A program made the translations under genes and the position numbers. Of a stretch of 64,000 nt of DNA, positions 34,120 to 43,696 are shown in pieces. Location: assembly GCF_000720325.1 (NCBI RefSeq), contig NZ_JOJM01000034.1, positions 1 to 64,000 on the forward strand, in the 5' to 3' direction. Origin of the DNA: Streptomyces sp. NRRL B-1347 (GTDB lineage Bacteria; Actinomycetota; Actinomycetes; Streptomycetales; Streptomycetaceae). The notes beneath the pieces were generated by a model. It was given only the letters and a program-made list of their open reading frames with translations. It was not told the DNA's origin and did not search any database. Each line of letters opens with the position of its first letter. The first letter of the stretch is position 1.

Positions 34120-34130
34120 GGTCGGAGGGT
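34100..34130 (+). promoter_or_regulatory. SoxR-box promoter of the quinone reductase gene
   Basis: CCTCAAG-TCTG-CTTGAGG (34104-34121) matches the SoxR operator of enterobacteria, CCTCAAG-TTAA-CTTGAGG, in both arms. It lies between -35 TTGACC (34100-34105) and -10-like GAGGGT (34125-34130), spaced 19 bp, the overlong spacer typical of MerR-family promoters. The stop codon of the upstream gene is at 34117-34119, inside the box. Confidence 0.85.
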
Positions 34131-34189
34131 GGGTGGTGGTCGGCCGGCCCGCACCCCTGTGGCCGGCGCACATCCCTGAGGAGTCCGTC

Positions 34190-35197
34190 ATGCACGCCGT
34201 CCGTCTGCACGCCTTCGGTCCCGCGGAGAACCTCACGTACGAGACCGTCGAGGACCCGCAGCCCGGCCCCGGCCAGGTGCGCATCGCCGTCGCCGCGGCC
34301 GGGGTGCACCTGCTCGACACCTCGATCCGGGAGGGCGAGCAGGGCCCGCTGCCGCAGCTGCCCGAGCTGCCGACGGTGCCGGGCCGCGAGGTCGCGGGCA
34401 CCGTGGAGTCCGTCGGCGAGGGCGTGGACACCGCCTGGCTCGGCAAGCGCGTCGTCGCCCACATCGGCTTCGCGCCTGGCGGCTACGCCGAGCTGACCGT
34501 GGCCGACGCCGCCCGGCTGCACGAACTCCCCGACGGACTCGGCTTCCCCGAGGCCGTGGGGCTCATCGGCACGGGCCGCACGACGATGGGCATCCTCCAG
34601 TTCACGGAGCTCGACGCCGACTCCGTCGTCATCGTCCCCGCCGCCGCTGGCGGCATCGGCTCCCTGCTCGTGGGGTACGCCAAGCACGCCGGGGCCACGG
34701 TGATCGGGCTCGCGGGCGGCCCCGCCAAGACGGCCCGCGTCACGGCGAGCGGCGCCGACCTGGCCGTCGACTACACCGACCCGGCCTGGCCCGACGAGGT
34801 CCGCGCGTACCTGAAGGGCCTCGGCGACGGCGGCCGCACCGCGACCGTGGTCTTCGACGGGGTGGGCGGCGACGCGGGCCGCGCCGCCGTGGACCTGCTC
34901 GGACCCGGCGGTACGCACCTGGCCTTCGGCTGGTCGGAGAAGAAGGGCCCGGTGACCCTGACCGAGGAGGAGCTGACCGCACGCGGCATCACCCAGATCA
35001 GCCCGCTCGGCGGGGCCATGCTGGAGAAGGCGGGCGGCGACAACCCCGTCCGCACCCTGGAGCTGGCCGCCCTGCGCGCCCACGAGGGCGGGTACTTCAC
35101 GCCCGCCGTGCAGACCTTCCCCCTGGCCGAGGCCGCCGCGGCCCACCGCGCCCTGGAGTCCCGCGCCACGACGGGCAAGGTCGTCCTGATTCCCTGA
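34190..35197 (+). CDS. NADPH:quinone reductase-like zinc-type dehydrogenase, SoxR target
   Basis: Medium-chain dehydrogenase/reductase of 335 aa. An N-terminal GroES-like domain (HAVRLHAFGPAENLTYE, PGREVAGTVESVGEGV) precedes a Rossmann domain with VPAAAGGIGSLLVGYAKHAGA and VFDGVGGDAG. The structural and catalytic zinc cysteines are missing, as in quinone oxidoreductases. ATG 34190 has GAGGAG 7 nt upstream. The SoxR box 70 nt upstream implies induction by redox-active compounds. It corresponds to the S. coelicolor oxidoreductase known as one of five core SoxR targets (SCO4266, from memory). Likely role: NADPH-dependent reduction of quinone-like antibiotics. Confidence 0.88.
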   Translation: MHAVRLHAFGPAENLTYETVEDPQPGPGQVRIAVAAAGVHLLDTSIREGEQGPLPQLPELPTVPGREVAGTVESVGEGVDTAWLGKRVVAHIGFAPGGYAELTVADAARLHELPDGLGFPEAVGLIGTGRTTMGILQFTELDADSVVIVPAAAGGIGSLLVGYAKHAGATVIGLAGGPAKTARVTASGADLAVDYTDPAWPDEVRAYLKGLGDGGRTATVVFDGVGGDAGRAAVDLLGPGGTHLAFGWSEKKGPVTLTEEELTARGITQISPLGGAMLEKAGGDNPVRTLELAALRAHEGGYFTPAVQTFPLAEAAAAHRALESRATTGKVVLIP

Positions 35198-35323
35198 GGC
35201 CCTGGTTCCCCGAGCCGCGCTTGCCCGAGTCACGGGCGGGTGGGACGGCCTGACCCGTACACGCCGTCCCACTCCGGCAAAAACCAGATGCCAGTGCGAC
35301 ATTCGCGAACTACCTTCCGGTTT

Positions 35324-36598
35324 ATGGACTCCGCACCCCCCAGCCCCGCCCCGTCCACCACGATCACCTTCCGCGACCTCCCCGACACCGACCTGGACCG
35401 CGCCCTCGACCTGGTCTACCTCGCCTTCCACGAGACCCCGGAGGACGAGAAGCGCAAGCACCACCACGACCTGCTGCGCGGCTGCGAGCGCATCGGCGCG
35501 TACGACGGGGAGACGCTGGTCGGCCTGCTTGCCGCCTTCCGGTTCACGATGTCCGTACCGGGCGGCGAACTGCCCTGCCCCAGCGTCTCCTTCGTCTCCG
35601 TCGCCCCCACGCACCGCCGCCGCGGCGTGCTCTCCGGCATGGTCGCGGCGCTGTTCGAGAGGTGCGGCGCGGACGGCCGCCCGCTGGCGGCGCTGTGGGC
35701 GTCGGAAGACGCGATCTACGGCCGCTTCGGCTTCGGCCCCGCCACGTACAACAACACCGTCGAGGTGAAGTCCGAGCGCCCCCTGGAGCTGCGGATCACC
35801 CCGGCCGAAGGCCCCCTGCGCCTGGTGGACCCGAAGGCCGCCCCCGAACTGCTCGCCGAGTACTACGACCGTACGCGCGCCGCCCGCGCGGGCCGCATCG
35901 ACCGCACCGAGGCCTGGTGGCGCGAGGAGTGGATGGCCACGGAGGACGAGGACGACGACGACCTGTCGCCGCCCCGCGTCGTGGTCCTCGGCGCCCCCGA
36001 CGACCCCGGCCGCGTCACCGGGTACGCCATCTACCGCACCAAGGGCCGCGACGACGCCCCCGGCCTGGTCCGCCTGGACGAGCTGGAGGCGGACTCGCCC
36101 GAGGCCGAGGCCGCGCTGTGGCGGTATCTGGCCTCGATCGACCTGACGGGCCTGATCCAGGCGTGGGGCCGCCCGCTCGACGACGCGCTGCTCCTGTTCG
36201 CGGGCGACCGCGACCAGGTCAAGGTGACGGGCCAGTACCCGGGCCTCAGGGTCCGGCTCGTCGACGTGCGCGCGGCGCTGCTCGCCCGCTCCTGGGCGGC
36301 CCCCGCCGACCTGGTCCTGGAGGTCCGCGACCCCCGGCTGCCCGCCAACGAGGGCCGCTTCCGCCTGACCGTCACCGGGGCCGCCGGCGCGGCGTGCACG
36401 GCGGCGTACGAACCGGCCGACGCCCCCGCCGACCTCACCCTCGACGTGCGGGACCTCGGCTCGGCCTACCTCGGCGGCGCGCCGCTCGTGTCCTTCGTCC
36501 GGGCCGGGATCGTCACCGAGCACACGCCGGGCGCGGCCGCCGCCCTGGACGCCGCGCTCGCGACCGCGCTGCTCCCGCACACGGTCGACTCGTTCTAG
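35324..36598 (+). CDS. Eis-like GNAT acetyltransferase
   Basis: Protein of 424 aa with the Eis architecture: N-terminal GNAT domain (acetyl-CoA loop PTHRRRGVLSGMV near 97-109), a second degenerate GNAT-like region, and a C-terminal sterol-carrier-like domain (SAYLGGAPLVSFVRAG). Mycobacterial Eis acetylates aminoglycosides and other amines at several positions; the substrate here is unknown. The acidic EDEDDDDL stretch near 208-215 is an insertion. ATG 35324 lies 7 nt after TACCTT with no ribosome site, probably leaderless. Confidence 0.85.
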   Translation: MDSAPPSPAPSTTITFRDLPDTDLDRALDLVYLAFHETPEDEKRKHHHDLLRGCERIGAYDGETLVGLLAAFRFTMSVPGGELPCPSVSFVSVAPTHRRRGVLSGMVAALFERCGADGRPLAALWASEDAIYGRFGFGPATYNNTVEVKSERPLELRITPAEGPLRLVDPKAAPELLAEYYDRTRAARAGRIDRTEAWWREEWMATEDEDDDDLSPPRVVVLGAPDDPGRVTGYAIYRTKGRDDAPGLVRLDELEADSPEAEAALWRYLASIDLTGLIQAWGRPLDDALLLFAGDRDQVKVTGQYPGLRVRLVDVRAALLARSWAAPADLVLEVRDPRLPANEGRFRLTVTGAAGAACTAAYEPADAPADLTLDVRDLGSAYLGGAPLVSFVRAGIVTEHTPGAAAALDAALATALLPHTVDSF

Positions 36599-36621
36599 CC
36601 ACCCTCTTCGAAGGCGCGGCG

Positions 36622-37095
36622 CTAGGACCCGAGCGCCGTCAGCGCCCCGTCGGTCAGCCGATACACCGTCCACTCGTCCTGCGGCTTCGCACCGAGGGAC
36701 TCGTAGAAGCCGATCGACGGGGCGTTCCAGTTCAGGACCGACCACTCCAGGCGCTCGTAGCCGCGCTCGACGCAGATGCGGGCCAGCTCCGTCAGGAGCG
36801 CCTTGCCGTGGCCGCCGCCGCGCGCCTCGGGGCGCACGTACAGGTCCTCCAGGTAGATCCCGTGCACTCCGCGCCAGGTGGAGAAGTTGAGGAACCACAG
36901 GGAGAAGCCGACCGGCTCGCCCGTCGCGTCGTCCTGAGCGACGTGCGCGTACGCGGCGGGCCGCTCCCCGAACAGCGCCTCGCGGAGCTGCTCCTCGGTG
37001 GCGCGCGCCTCCTGCGGCTCCTTCTCGTACGCTGCGAGCTCACGGATCAGGGTGTGGATGAGAGGGACGTCGGCCGGTGCGGCGGTACGAATCAT
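36622..37095 (-). CDS. GNAT N-acetyltransferase, SSAT-like
   Basis: Single-domain acetyltransferase of 157 aa. IRTAAPADVPLIHTLIRELAAYEKEP, WRGVHGIYLEDLYVRPEARGGGHGKALL (acetyl-CoA site) and LNWNAPSIGFYESLGA are characteristic of the spermidine/diamine acetyltransferase branch of GNAT. ATG 37095 is the family start and shares the tetranucleotide CATG with the start of the divergent lipoprotein gene, so each promoter must lie within the other gene. Confidence 0.85.
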   Translation of the reverse strand: MIRTAAPADVPLIHTLIRELAAYEKEPQEARATEEQLREALFGERPAAYAHVAQDDATGEPVGFSLWFLNFSTWRGVHGIYLEDLYVRPEARGGGHGKALLTELARICVERGYERLEWSVLNWNAPSIGFYESLGAKPQDEWTVYRLTDGALTALGS

Positions 37096-38674
37096 GAACG
37101 CAGCAAGCCACGGCCGACGGCCGCGGGTCAACCGAAAAGGCCTGGCCGCGCTGCTCGCCCTCGGCTTCCTCGCGGGCTGCACCACGGGCGGCGGCACCGC
37201 CGCGCCCACCGGCGGCGCGGGCCGCGCCGTGGCGCTGAAGTTCTACGACGCCCAGGGCCACGGCACGCTCCTGTCGCCCCGCCGCGCCCGCGCCGTCACG
37301 CACGGCAGCGGCGGCTCCGACAGCGACGCCCTGGTCGACCCGCGCACCCTGCGCGTCCTCGACGACTTCCCGCTGTACGAGGACGGACCGCGGCTCCGCT
37401 TCGACCTGCCCGGCCGCGGCGGGCCCGCGGCCCTCGCCCTCAACTGGCCCACCGACCAGGGCTTCTCCACCGTCGTGGTCGACAACGGCGGCAAGGGCTT
37501 CACCCGCGGCGCCACCGTCGTCTTCAACCACGCCGCCGCCCAGGACGCCAAGCGCCGCCTGGACGAGGCCCTCGCCCTGCGCCCCTCCTACCGCCGCTCG
37601 GCCCGCTTCACCGCCGCCTACCGCACGGCCGCGCGCGAGCTGGCCCGCGCCGACGCCGCGGACTCCGACGCGGGCCGGGGCAAGCACGGCCAGCGGGCCC
37701 TGAGCGCGGTCGACGCGGCGTACGGGCAGCTCCTGGAGGAGTACGGGCCGCGCGCCCGCCGCGAGCACGCCCCGTGGACGGGCGTGACCGTCGCCGACGG
37801 GGCCGACCCGAAGCGGTGGGCGCCGCTCGCGGGAAGTCTGACCCGCCCCGACGGCTGGGTCCGGATCGTCTTCGACCCCGACGAGGACCCCGTAGACCCC
37901 GACGATCCCCGCGCGCCCGTCCCCCGGCGCTACCGCGAGGCGGTGGCCGCCGCCCACGCCGCCGGTCTGAAGGTCCTCGGCCAGCCGGTCGACTCCGCGT
38001 ACGCCAACGGCTCCGAGCACCCCGAACTCGGCACCCGCGCGGGCTACCTGGCCCGGATCAAGCGGTACGTCGACGCGTTCCCCGACATCGAGGCCTGGGA
38101 GATCGGCAACGAGGTCAACGGCTGCTGGACGGACTCCCGCACCACCGGCGGAGGCGACTGCACGGACCGGCTCCTGCCGCCGCGCGACCGCATGCGGCAC
38201 AAGGTCGCGGACGCGGCGGCGTACGTGCGGAAGAAGCGGCCGGAGGCCGCCGTCGTCCTCACCCTGTACTGGCAGCTCGGCACGGACGCGGCCCGCTGGT
38301 CGGCGTTCACCTGGCCGCGCGCGAACCTGCCGCGCGCGGTCCGCGAGGACATCGACGTCGTGCTCCTGTCCAGCTGGATCGAGGACGCCCCGCTCGGCCT
38401 CGCCTTCGACCAGGTGCTGACGCGGCTCGCCGCCGACTTCCCCGACCAGCGCGTCGGCCTGGGCGAGCTGGGCTACTGGAACGAGGACACGTCCCGGTTC
38501 TACTGGGCCTTCGACGAGGACGACCCGGCCGCGGCCCGGCGCCGGGTCGCCCGCCGGTACTACGCGGCCGCCCTCGGCTATCCGTCGAGCGTCGGCGGCA
38601 CCTTCTGGTGGTACTTCGCCCAGGAGATGCCGGGCGACGCGGGGCTGCGGGCCGCCGTGCGCGGCGCCCGCTGA
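37094..38674 (+). CDS. Secreted lipoprotein with (alpha/beta)8 glycoside-hydrolase-like domain
   Basis: Exported lipoprotein of 526 aa: basic N-terminus, hydrophobic core and LAGC lipobox (Cys29). Residues 225-520 resemble a clan A glycosidase barrel. EIGNEVNG with Glu340 fits the acid/base, and GLGELGYWN with Glu458 fits the nucleophile on a later strand. The N-terminal 200 residues are a separate domain of unknown type with an Ala/Arg-rich helical part. The exact GH family and substrate cannot be assigned. ATG 37094 gives a complete signal peptide and no other start does. The divergent GNAT gene starts on the overlapping CATG. Confidence 0.72.
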   Translation: MNAASHGRRPRVNRKGLAALLALGFLAGCTTGGGTAAPTGGAGRAVALKFYDAQGHGTLLSPRRARAVTHGSGGSDSDALVDPRTLRVLDDFPLYEDGPRLRFDLPGRGGPAALALNWPTDQGFSTVVVDNGGKGFTRGATVVFNHAAAQDAKRRLDEALALRPSYRRSARFTAAYRTAARELARADAADSDAGRGKHGQRALSAVDAAYGQLLEEYGPRARREHAPWTGVTVADGADPKRWAPLAGSLTRPDGWVRIVFDPDEDPVDPDDPRAPVPRRYREAVAAAHAAGLKVLGQPVDSAYANGSEHPELGTRAGYLARIKRYVDAFPDIEAWEIGNEVNGCWTDSRTTGGGDCTDRLLPPRDRMRHKVADAAAYVRKKRPEAAVVLTLYWQLGTDAARWSAFTWPRANLPRAVREDIDVVLLSSWIEDAPLGLAFDQVLTRLAADFPDQRVGLGELGYWNEDTSRFYWAFDEDDPAAARRRVARRYYAAALGYPSSVGGTFWWYFAQEMPGDAGLRAAVRGAR

Positions 38675-38692
38675 CCGGTGCCCTGCACCTGC

Positions 38693-39601
38693 CTACAGCC
38701 GGCTCCCGAGCAGCCGCCGCGCCAGTTCCAGGTCCTCCTCCGGCGTCGGACGCCCGTCCTCGACCTCCCACAGCGCGTTCTGCAGCACCCGCCCCAGCGT
38801 CCACGCGAGCGCCCGCTCCCGGTCGAGGCCCAGGACCTCCGTCATCGCGTCGAAGCGCCAGCGCACGTCGTCCGGGTCGAAGAGGTTGTTCAGACCGGGC
38901 CACAGGTCGAAGCCGGGGTCGCCCGCCAGGGGCTTGGGGTCGATGGCGAGCCACGGCTCGCGGTCGGCCGCGAGGACGTTGTCGAAGTGCAGGTCCCAGT
39001 GCAGCATGCGGTCCCCGGGCTCGCCCACGACCTCGCGCACGGCGTCCGCGCACCGCGCGACGAGCGCCCGCTCCGCGGGGTCGGCGATCGCCTTGAGCGC
39101 GGCCGGGGTGTCCGCCAGCATCTGCCCGGCGATGTCGCCGAGCGTGCGCATGCCCGCGGGCGCGGGCCCCGCGGTGAGCCGTGCCAGGAGCTCCGCGAGG
39201 ACGACGACGCCCCGCCGGGTCGCGTCCTTGCCGGTCTCGGCGAACCGGCTCAGCTCCCGCCCGTCACCGGCCCGTTCGAGCAGCATCGTGCCCGTGGCGG
39301 CGTCGTGGTCGAGCAGCCGTACCGCGCCGTCGCCGTCCCACACGCGAAGGGCGACCGGCTCACCCTCGGTCTCCTCGTCGAGGACCTGGAACTTCACCAC
39401 CGCCGGGGAGCCGTCGGCGCGCTCCACGGGAAGCACGAGCGCGGCCATGCCGTGCATGGAGGCGCCGACGGGATTCAGCTCCCACCGCTCCAGGGTCCGC
39501 GCGGCAAGGTCCGGCAGGCCCGCGACGAAGGCGCGGCCCGCATCCCCCGCGTACAGGTGCTGGGATTCGACCAGGGCGTCAGGGACATGGATCTCGATCA
39601 C
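38693..39601 (-). CDS. Aminoglycoside/hydroxyurea phosphotransferase family kinase
   Basis: Kinase of 302 aa of the APH(6)/hydroxyurea-resistance type. The catalytic loop LHWDLHFDNVLA holds the Asp and Asn, followed by AIDPKPLAGDPGFDLWP with the metal-binding Asp. The N-terminal lobe shows AALVLPVERADGSPAVVKFQVL. Streptomyces use such kinases for self-protection, but no antibiotic cluster is present here and many such genes are housekeeping kinases of unknown substrate. GTG 39601 lies 7 nt after TAGGGT without ribosome site, probably leaderless. Confidence 0.85.
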   Translation of the reverse strand: MIEIHVPDALVESQHLYAGDAGRAFVAGLPDLAARTLERWELNPVGASMHGMAALVLPVERADGSPAVVKFQVLDEETEGEPVALRVWDGDGAVRLLDHDAATGTMLLERAGDGRELSRFAETGKDATRRGVVVLAELLARLTAGPAPAGMRTLGDIAGQMLADTPAALKAIADPAERALVARCADAVREVVGEPGDRMLHWDLHFDNVLAADREPWLAIDPKPLAGDPGFDLWPGLNNLFDPDDVRWRFDAMTEVLGLDRERALAWTLGRVLQNALWEVEDGRPTPEEDLELARRLLGSRL

Positions 39602-39665
39602 GGGCGCGACCCTACGCAGGGTGCCGCGAGGATCGCGCCCGATTAAATCCGGACACCCGGCCCGT

Positions 39666-40454
39666 TCAGGAGACCCCGGCCTTCTCCAGGACCTTCCCGA
39701 AGTCGCCCTCGTCGTACAGGGAGTCGGCGGGCGCCTTCTCGCCGTCGATCTCGACCGTGGGCGTCCCGGAGACGCCGTCGGCGGTGAAGGCCTTCATGGC
39801 GGTGGCGACCCACGCCTTGTGCGCGTTGCCGGTCACCGCCTTCTCGAACGCGGCGTCCTTGATCCCCGCCGCCGTACCGATCTTCAGCAGGAACGCGGGC
39901 GTGAAGCCGTCGTCGCTCTCCTCGGGCTGGTTGGCGAAGAGCGCGGCGTGGAACTGCGGGTACTTGCCGGTGTCCACGGCGGCCCGCAGCGCGTTCGCGG
40001 CGTTCTTGGAGCCGTCGCCGCCGAAGTTGTTGTCGAGGAACGAGGCGATCGTGTACTCGACCTTCACGTCACCCGCGGCCAGCGGCGCGACGAGCGCCTG
40101 CGCGCCGTTCTCCTCGAACTTCTTGCAGTAGGGGCAGCGCGGGTCCTCGTACACCTTCACCGTGTGCTTCGCCGACGGGTCGCCGACCGTGATCACACCG
40201 CCCTTGACCTTCGTGGGCACCTTCGCGAGGTCGTTCACCGAGGCGGGCGGGACCTTGGCCGCCGGGCCGGTCTCCTGGGACGGCGACTTCTCAGCCGAAC
40301 CGGACGGCGTACCGGAGGCGGACGGGGACTTCTTCCCCGTGCCCGTCCAGTCGCCGTCGCCGTCGTCGCCGGAGTCGCACCCGGTGACGACGGCACCGAG
40401 CAGCGCGACGGCGGCCACCGAGGCGGCCACGCGCCCGGCCTTGCGTACGGCCAT
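39666..40454 (-). CDS. DsbA-family thioredoxin-fold lipoprotein
   Basis: Extracytoplasmic thiol-disulfide protein of 262 aa. Signal peptide with lipobox VVTGC (Cys26), a Ser/Pro/Gly-rich linker to about residue 70, then a DsbA-like thioredoxin fold with the redox motif CPYC at 107-110 and the cis-Pro region GVSGTPTVEIDG. Likely catalyses disulfide formation or isomerisation in secreted proteins. ATG 40454 is preceded by GGAGGG. Divergent from the FAD oxidoreductase at 40568. Confidence 0.9.
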   Translation of the reverse strand: MAVRKAGRVAASVAAVALLGAVVTGCDSGDDGDGDWTGTGKKSPSASGTPSGSAEKSPSQETGPAAKVPPASVNDLAKVPTKVKGGVITVGDPSAKHTVKVYEDPRCPYCKKFEENGAQALVAPLAAGDVKVEYTIASFLDNNFGGDGSKNAANALRAAVDTGKYPQFHAALFANQPEESDDGFTPAFLLKIGTAAGIKDAAFEKAVTGNAHKAWVATAMKAFTADGVSGTPTVEIDGEKAPADSLYDEGDFGKVLEKAGVS

Positions 40455-40567
40455 GAAAAGCCCTCCAGAACTCCTGAAATCACCACGTACCGCTGAGGGC
40501 ACCCGAAGTACCGGAAATCTATCCGACCCCTGCCCCGGGCTCCGCGCGCGCAGTACCCTCCCGCCCC

Positions 40568-41977
40568 ATGAGCAGCACGGACACCGTGAACGGCGGCATC
40601 TCCTTCTGGTACGCGGACGACGGGCTCCCCGCGCCCCGCGAGCCCCTCGGCGGCGACGCGAGCGCCGACGTCTGCGTGGTGGGCGGCGGCTACACGGGCC
40701 TGTGGACCGCGTACTACCTAAAGCAGGCGGCCCCCTACCTGCGCGTCACGGTCCTGGAGCGCAGGTTCTGCGGCTACGGCGCCTCCGGGCGCAACGGCGG
40801 CTGGCTCTACAACGGCATCGCGGGCCGCGACCGGTACGCCGCGCTGCACGGCCACGAGGCCGCCGTCCGCCTCCAGCAGGCCATGAACGACACGGTCGGC
40901 GAGGTCATCCGCGTCGCCGCCGCGGAGAAGATCGACGCCGACGTCCACCACGGCGGCGTCCTCGAAGTCGCGTACACACCCGCCCAGCTGGCCCGTCTGA
41001 AGGCCTTCCACGCGGCGGAGCTGGCGTACGGCGAGAGCGACCGGGTGCTGCACGGCGCGCGCGAGACCGCCGAGCGGGTGCGCGTCGCCGGGGCCGTCGG
41101 CTCGTCCTGGACGCCGCACGGCGCCCGGCTGCACCCGGTGAAGCTGGTGAAGGGGCTCGCGGCGGCCGTCGAGGCGCTCGGCGTGACCCTCCACGAGTCG
41201 ACGCCGGTCACCGAGATCCGCCCCGGGCACGCCGTCACCCCGTACGGCACGGTCCGCGCCCCGTACGTGCTGCGCTGCACGGAGGGCTTCACGGCCTCCC
41301 TCAAGGGCCAGCGCCGCACCTGGCTGCCGATGAACTCGTCGATGATCGTGACCGAGCCGCTGCCCGACGACGTGTGGGACGCCATCGGCTGGGCGGGCCG
41401 CGAGACCCTCGGCGACATGGCGCACGCGTACATGTACGCCCAGCGCACCGCGGACGGACGCATCGCCCTCGGCGGCCGCGGCGTGCCGTACCGCTACGGC
41501 TCGAAGACCGACACGGCGGCCAACCCCGGCCGCACCGACACCGCCACCGTCGGGGCCCTGCGCGAGCTCCTGGTCCGCTTCTTCCCGCAGCTCACCGGCG
41601 TCGGCATCGACCACGCCTGGTCGGGCGTCCTCGGCGTGCCGCGCGACTGGTGCGCCACGGTCACCCTGGACCGGTCGACGGGCCTCGGCTGGGCCGGCGG
41701 GTACGTCGGCTCGGGCGTCGCCACGGCCAACCTCGCCGGGCGCACGCTGCGCGACCTGGTACGGCGGGACTCGGGGCAGGCGGGCGCGACGGAGCTGACC
41801 GGGCTTCCCTGGGTGGACCACCGGGTGCGCAGGTGGGAGCCGGAGCCGCTGCGCTGGCTGGGGGTGCACGGCCTGTACGCGGCGTACCGCGCGGCCGACC
41901 GCAGGGAGCTGACGTCGCCGACGGCGCGCACCACGCGCCTGGCCCGGCTCGCGGACCGCCTCACCGGCCGCGGCTGA
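40568..41977 (+). CDS. FAD-dependent amine/amino-acid oxidase (DAO family)
   Basis: Flavoenzyme of 469 aa. The FAD-binding ADVCVVGGGYTGLWTAYYLK lies near residues 33-52, with YGASGRNGGWLYNG following, a pattern typical of gamma-glutamylputrescine oxidase-like DAO proteins. The C-terminal AGGYVGSGVATANLAGRTL is the second FAD-binding element. Substrate unknown; polyamine-derived amines are a reasonable guess. ATG 40568 lies 8 nt after TACCCT and lacks a ribosome site, probably leaderless or nearly so. Confidence 0.85.
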   Translation: MSSTDTVNGGISFWYADDGLPAPREPLGGDASADVCVVGGGYTGLWTAYYLKQAAPYLRVTVLERRFCGYGASGRNGGWLYNGIAGRDRYAALHGHEAAVRLQQAMNDTVGEVIRVAAAEKIDADVHHGGVLEVAYTPAQLARLKAFHAAELAYGESDRVLHGARETAERVRVAGAVGSSWTPHGARLHPVKLVKGLAAAVEALGVTLHESTPVTEIRPGHAVTPYGTVRAPYVLRCTEGFTASLKGQRRTWLPMNSSMIVTEPLPDDVWDAIGWAGRETLGDMAHAYMYAQRTADGRIALGGRGVPYRYGSKTDTAANPGRTDTATVGALRELLVRFFPQLTGVGIDHAWSGVLGVPRDWCATVTLDRSTGLGWAGGYVGSGVATANLAGRTLRDLVRRDSGQAGATELTGLPWVDHRVRRWEPEPLRWLGVHGLYAAYRAADRRELTSPTARTTRLARLADRLTGRG

Positions 41978-42032
41978 GCCGGGACGGCCCCTCACCGGCC
42001 GTAGCGGAAACGGTTCGGGAGGAAGGTGGTGG

Positions 42033-42106
42033 AGCCCCCTGTCGGATTCGAACCGACGACCTTCGCTTTACAAGAGCGGCGCTCTGACCAGCTGAGCTAA
42101 GGAGGC
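42033..42106 (-). tRNA. tRNA-Thr (anticodon TGT)
   Basis: Cloverleaf on the reverse strand: acceptor GCCTCCT / AGGGGGC (one T-G pair), D arm GCTC / GAGC, anticodon loop CTTGTAA with TGT, and T arm GTCGG-TTCGAAT-CCGAC. CCA is encoded directly after the discriminator T (42030-42032). The first anticodon-stem pair is C-A, a mismatch. TACACT (42139-42144, reverse) is a likely -10. A 10-bp hairpin CTGCACGGGC / GCCCGTGCAG (42107-42140) abuts the 5' end. Confidence 0.96.
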
Positions 42107-42249
42107 CTGCACGGGCCCCAGTGCGGCCGTGCCCGTGCAGTGTAACCAACGGGACCCCCGCCGCAGTCGAAAATCTCGTCGAAGGTCATCCTCTCCGGAC
42201 TACTGACAGAGCGGTGACCAGCGGGGTAGCGTCACGGGCAGTCCGGACA

Positions 42250-42265
42250 ACTGGACTAGACCCAT
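42250..42265. promoter_or_regulatory. DasR-type operator (dre) upstream of msiK
   Basis: ACTGGACTAGACCCAT matches the dre consensus ACTGGTCTAGACCAGT at 13 of 16 positions and shares its first 13 bases with the nagK site. It lies 51 nt before the msiK ATG. Confidence 0.75.
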
Positions 42266-42316
42266 CCTTTACTCGGATCGTCCGGCACGTTCCTGCCGGT
42301 GAAGGGGGCCCTCACC

Positions 42317-43453
<1,137 letters not shown>

Positions 43454-43502
43454 CGCCCCCCGGGGCGCGGCCGGCGCCGGGCTTCCCTGGCGTCAACCGG
43501 TC

Positions 43503-43536
43503 CGAAGGGCCCCGTGCTCAGGCACGGGGCCCTTCG
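43503..43536 (+). terminator. Terminator of msiK
   Basis: Perfect 15-bp arms CGAAGGGCCCCGTGC / GCACGGGGCCCTTCG with loop TCAG. No T-tract. Confidence 0.85.
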
Positions 43537-43638
43537 CGCGCTCCGGGACATCTCCGCGCGTTGTCGACAAATACCCCGGCACATCGGTCATTTCGTCCGG
43601 TGTTCGTCAACATCCATTTCGCCAAACCACATTTCCCA

Positions 43639-43654
43639 TCACCCAACTGGGTGA
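43639..43654. promoter_or_regulatory. Inverted repeat upstream of the 152-aa protein gene
   Basis: TCACCC-AACT-GGGTGA, perfect 6-bp arms in an AT-rich stretch (43600-43680), 30 bp before the -10-like TACCCT (43684-43689). Operator candidate by position only. Confidence 0.35.
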
Positions 43655-43696
43655 CTAAATGTCGCCAAATCATCACCTAGCGCTACCCTCACTCGC

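Noticed and set aside
35662..39096. Forward frame of over 1100 codons
   Set aside because: Out-of-frame shadow of the Eis-like gene, the lipoprotein and the antisense kinase gene; Arg/Pro-rich and motif-free.
38693..39601. Antibiotic resistance gene as a sign of a biosynthetic cluster
   Set aside because: No biosynthetic genes are adjacent and such kinases are common in Streptomyces cores; no cluster is claimed.
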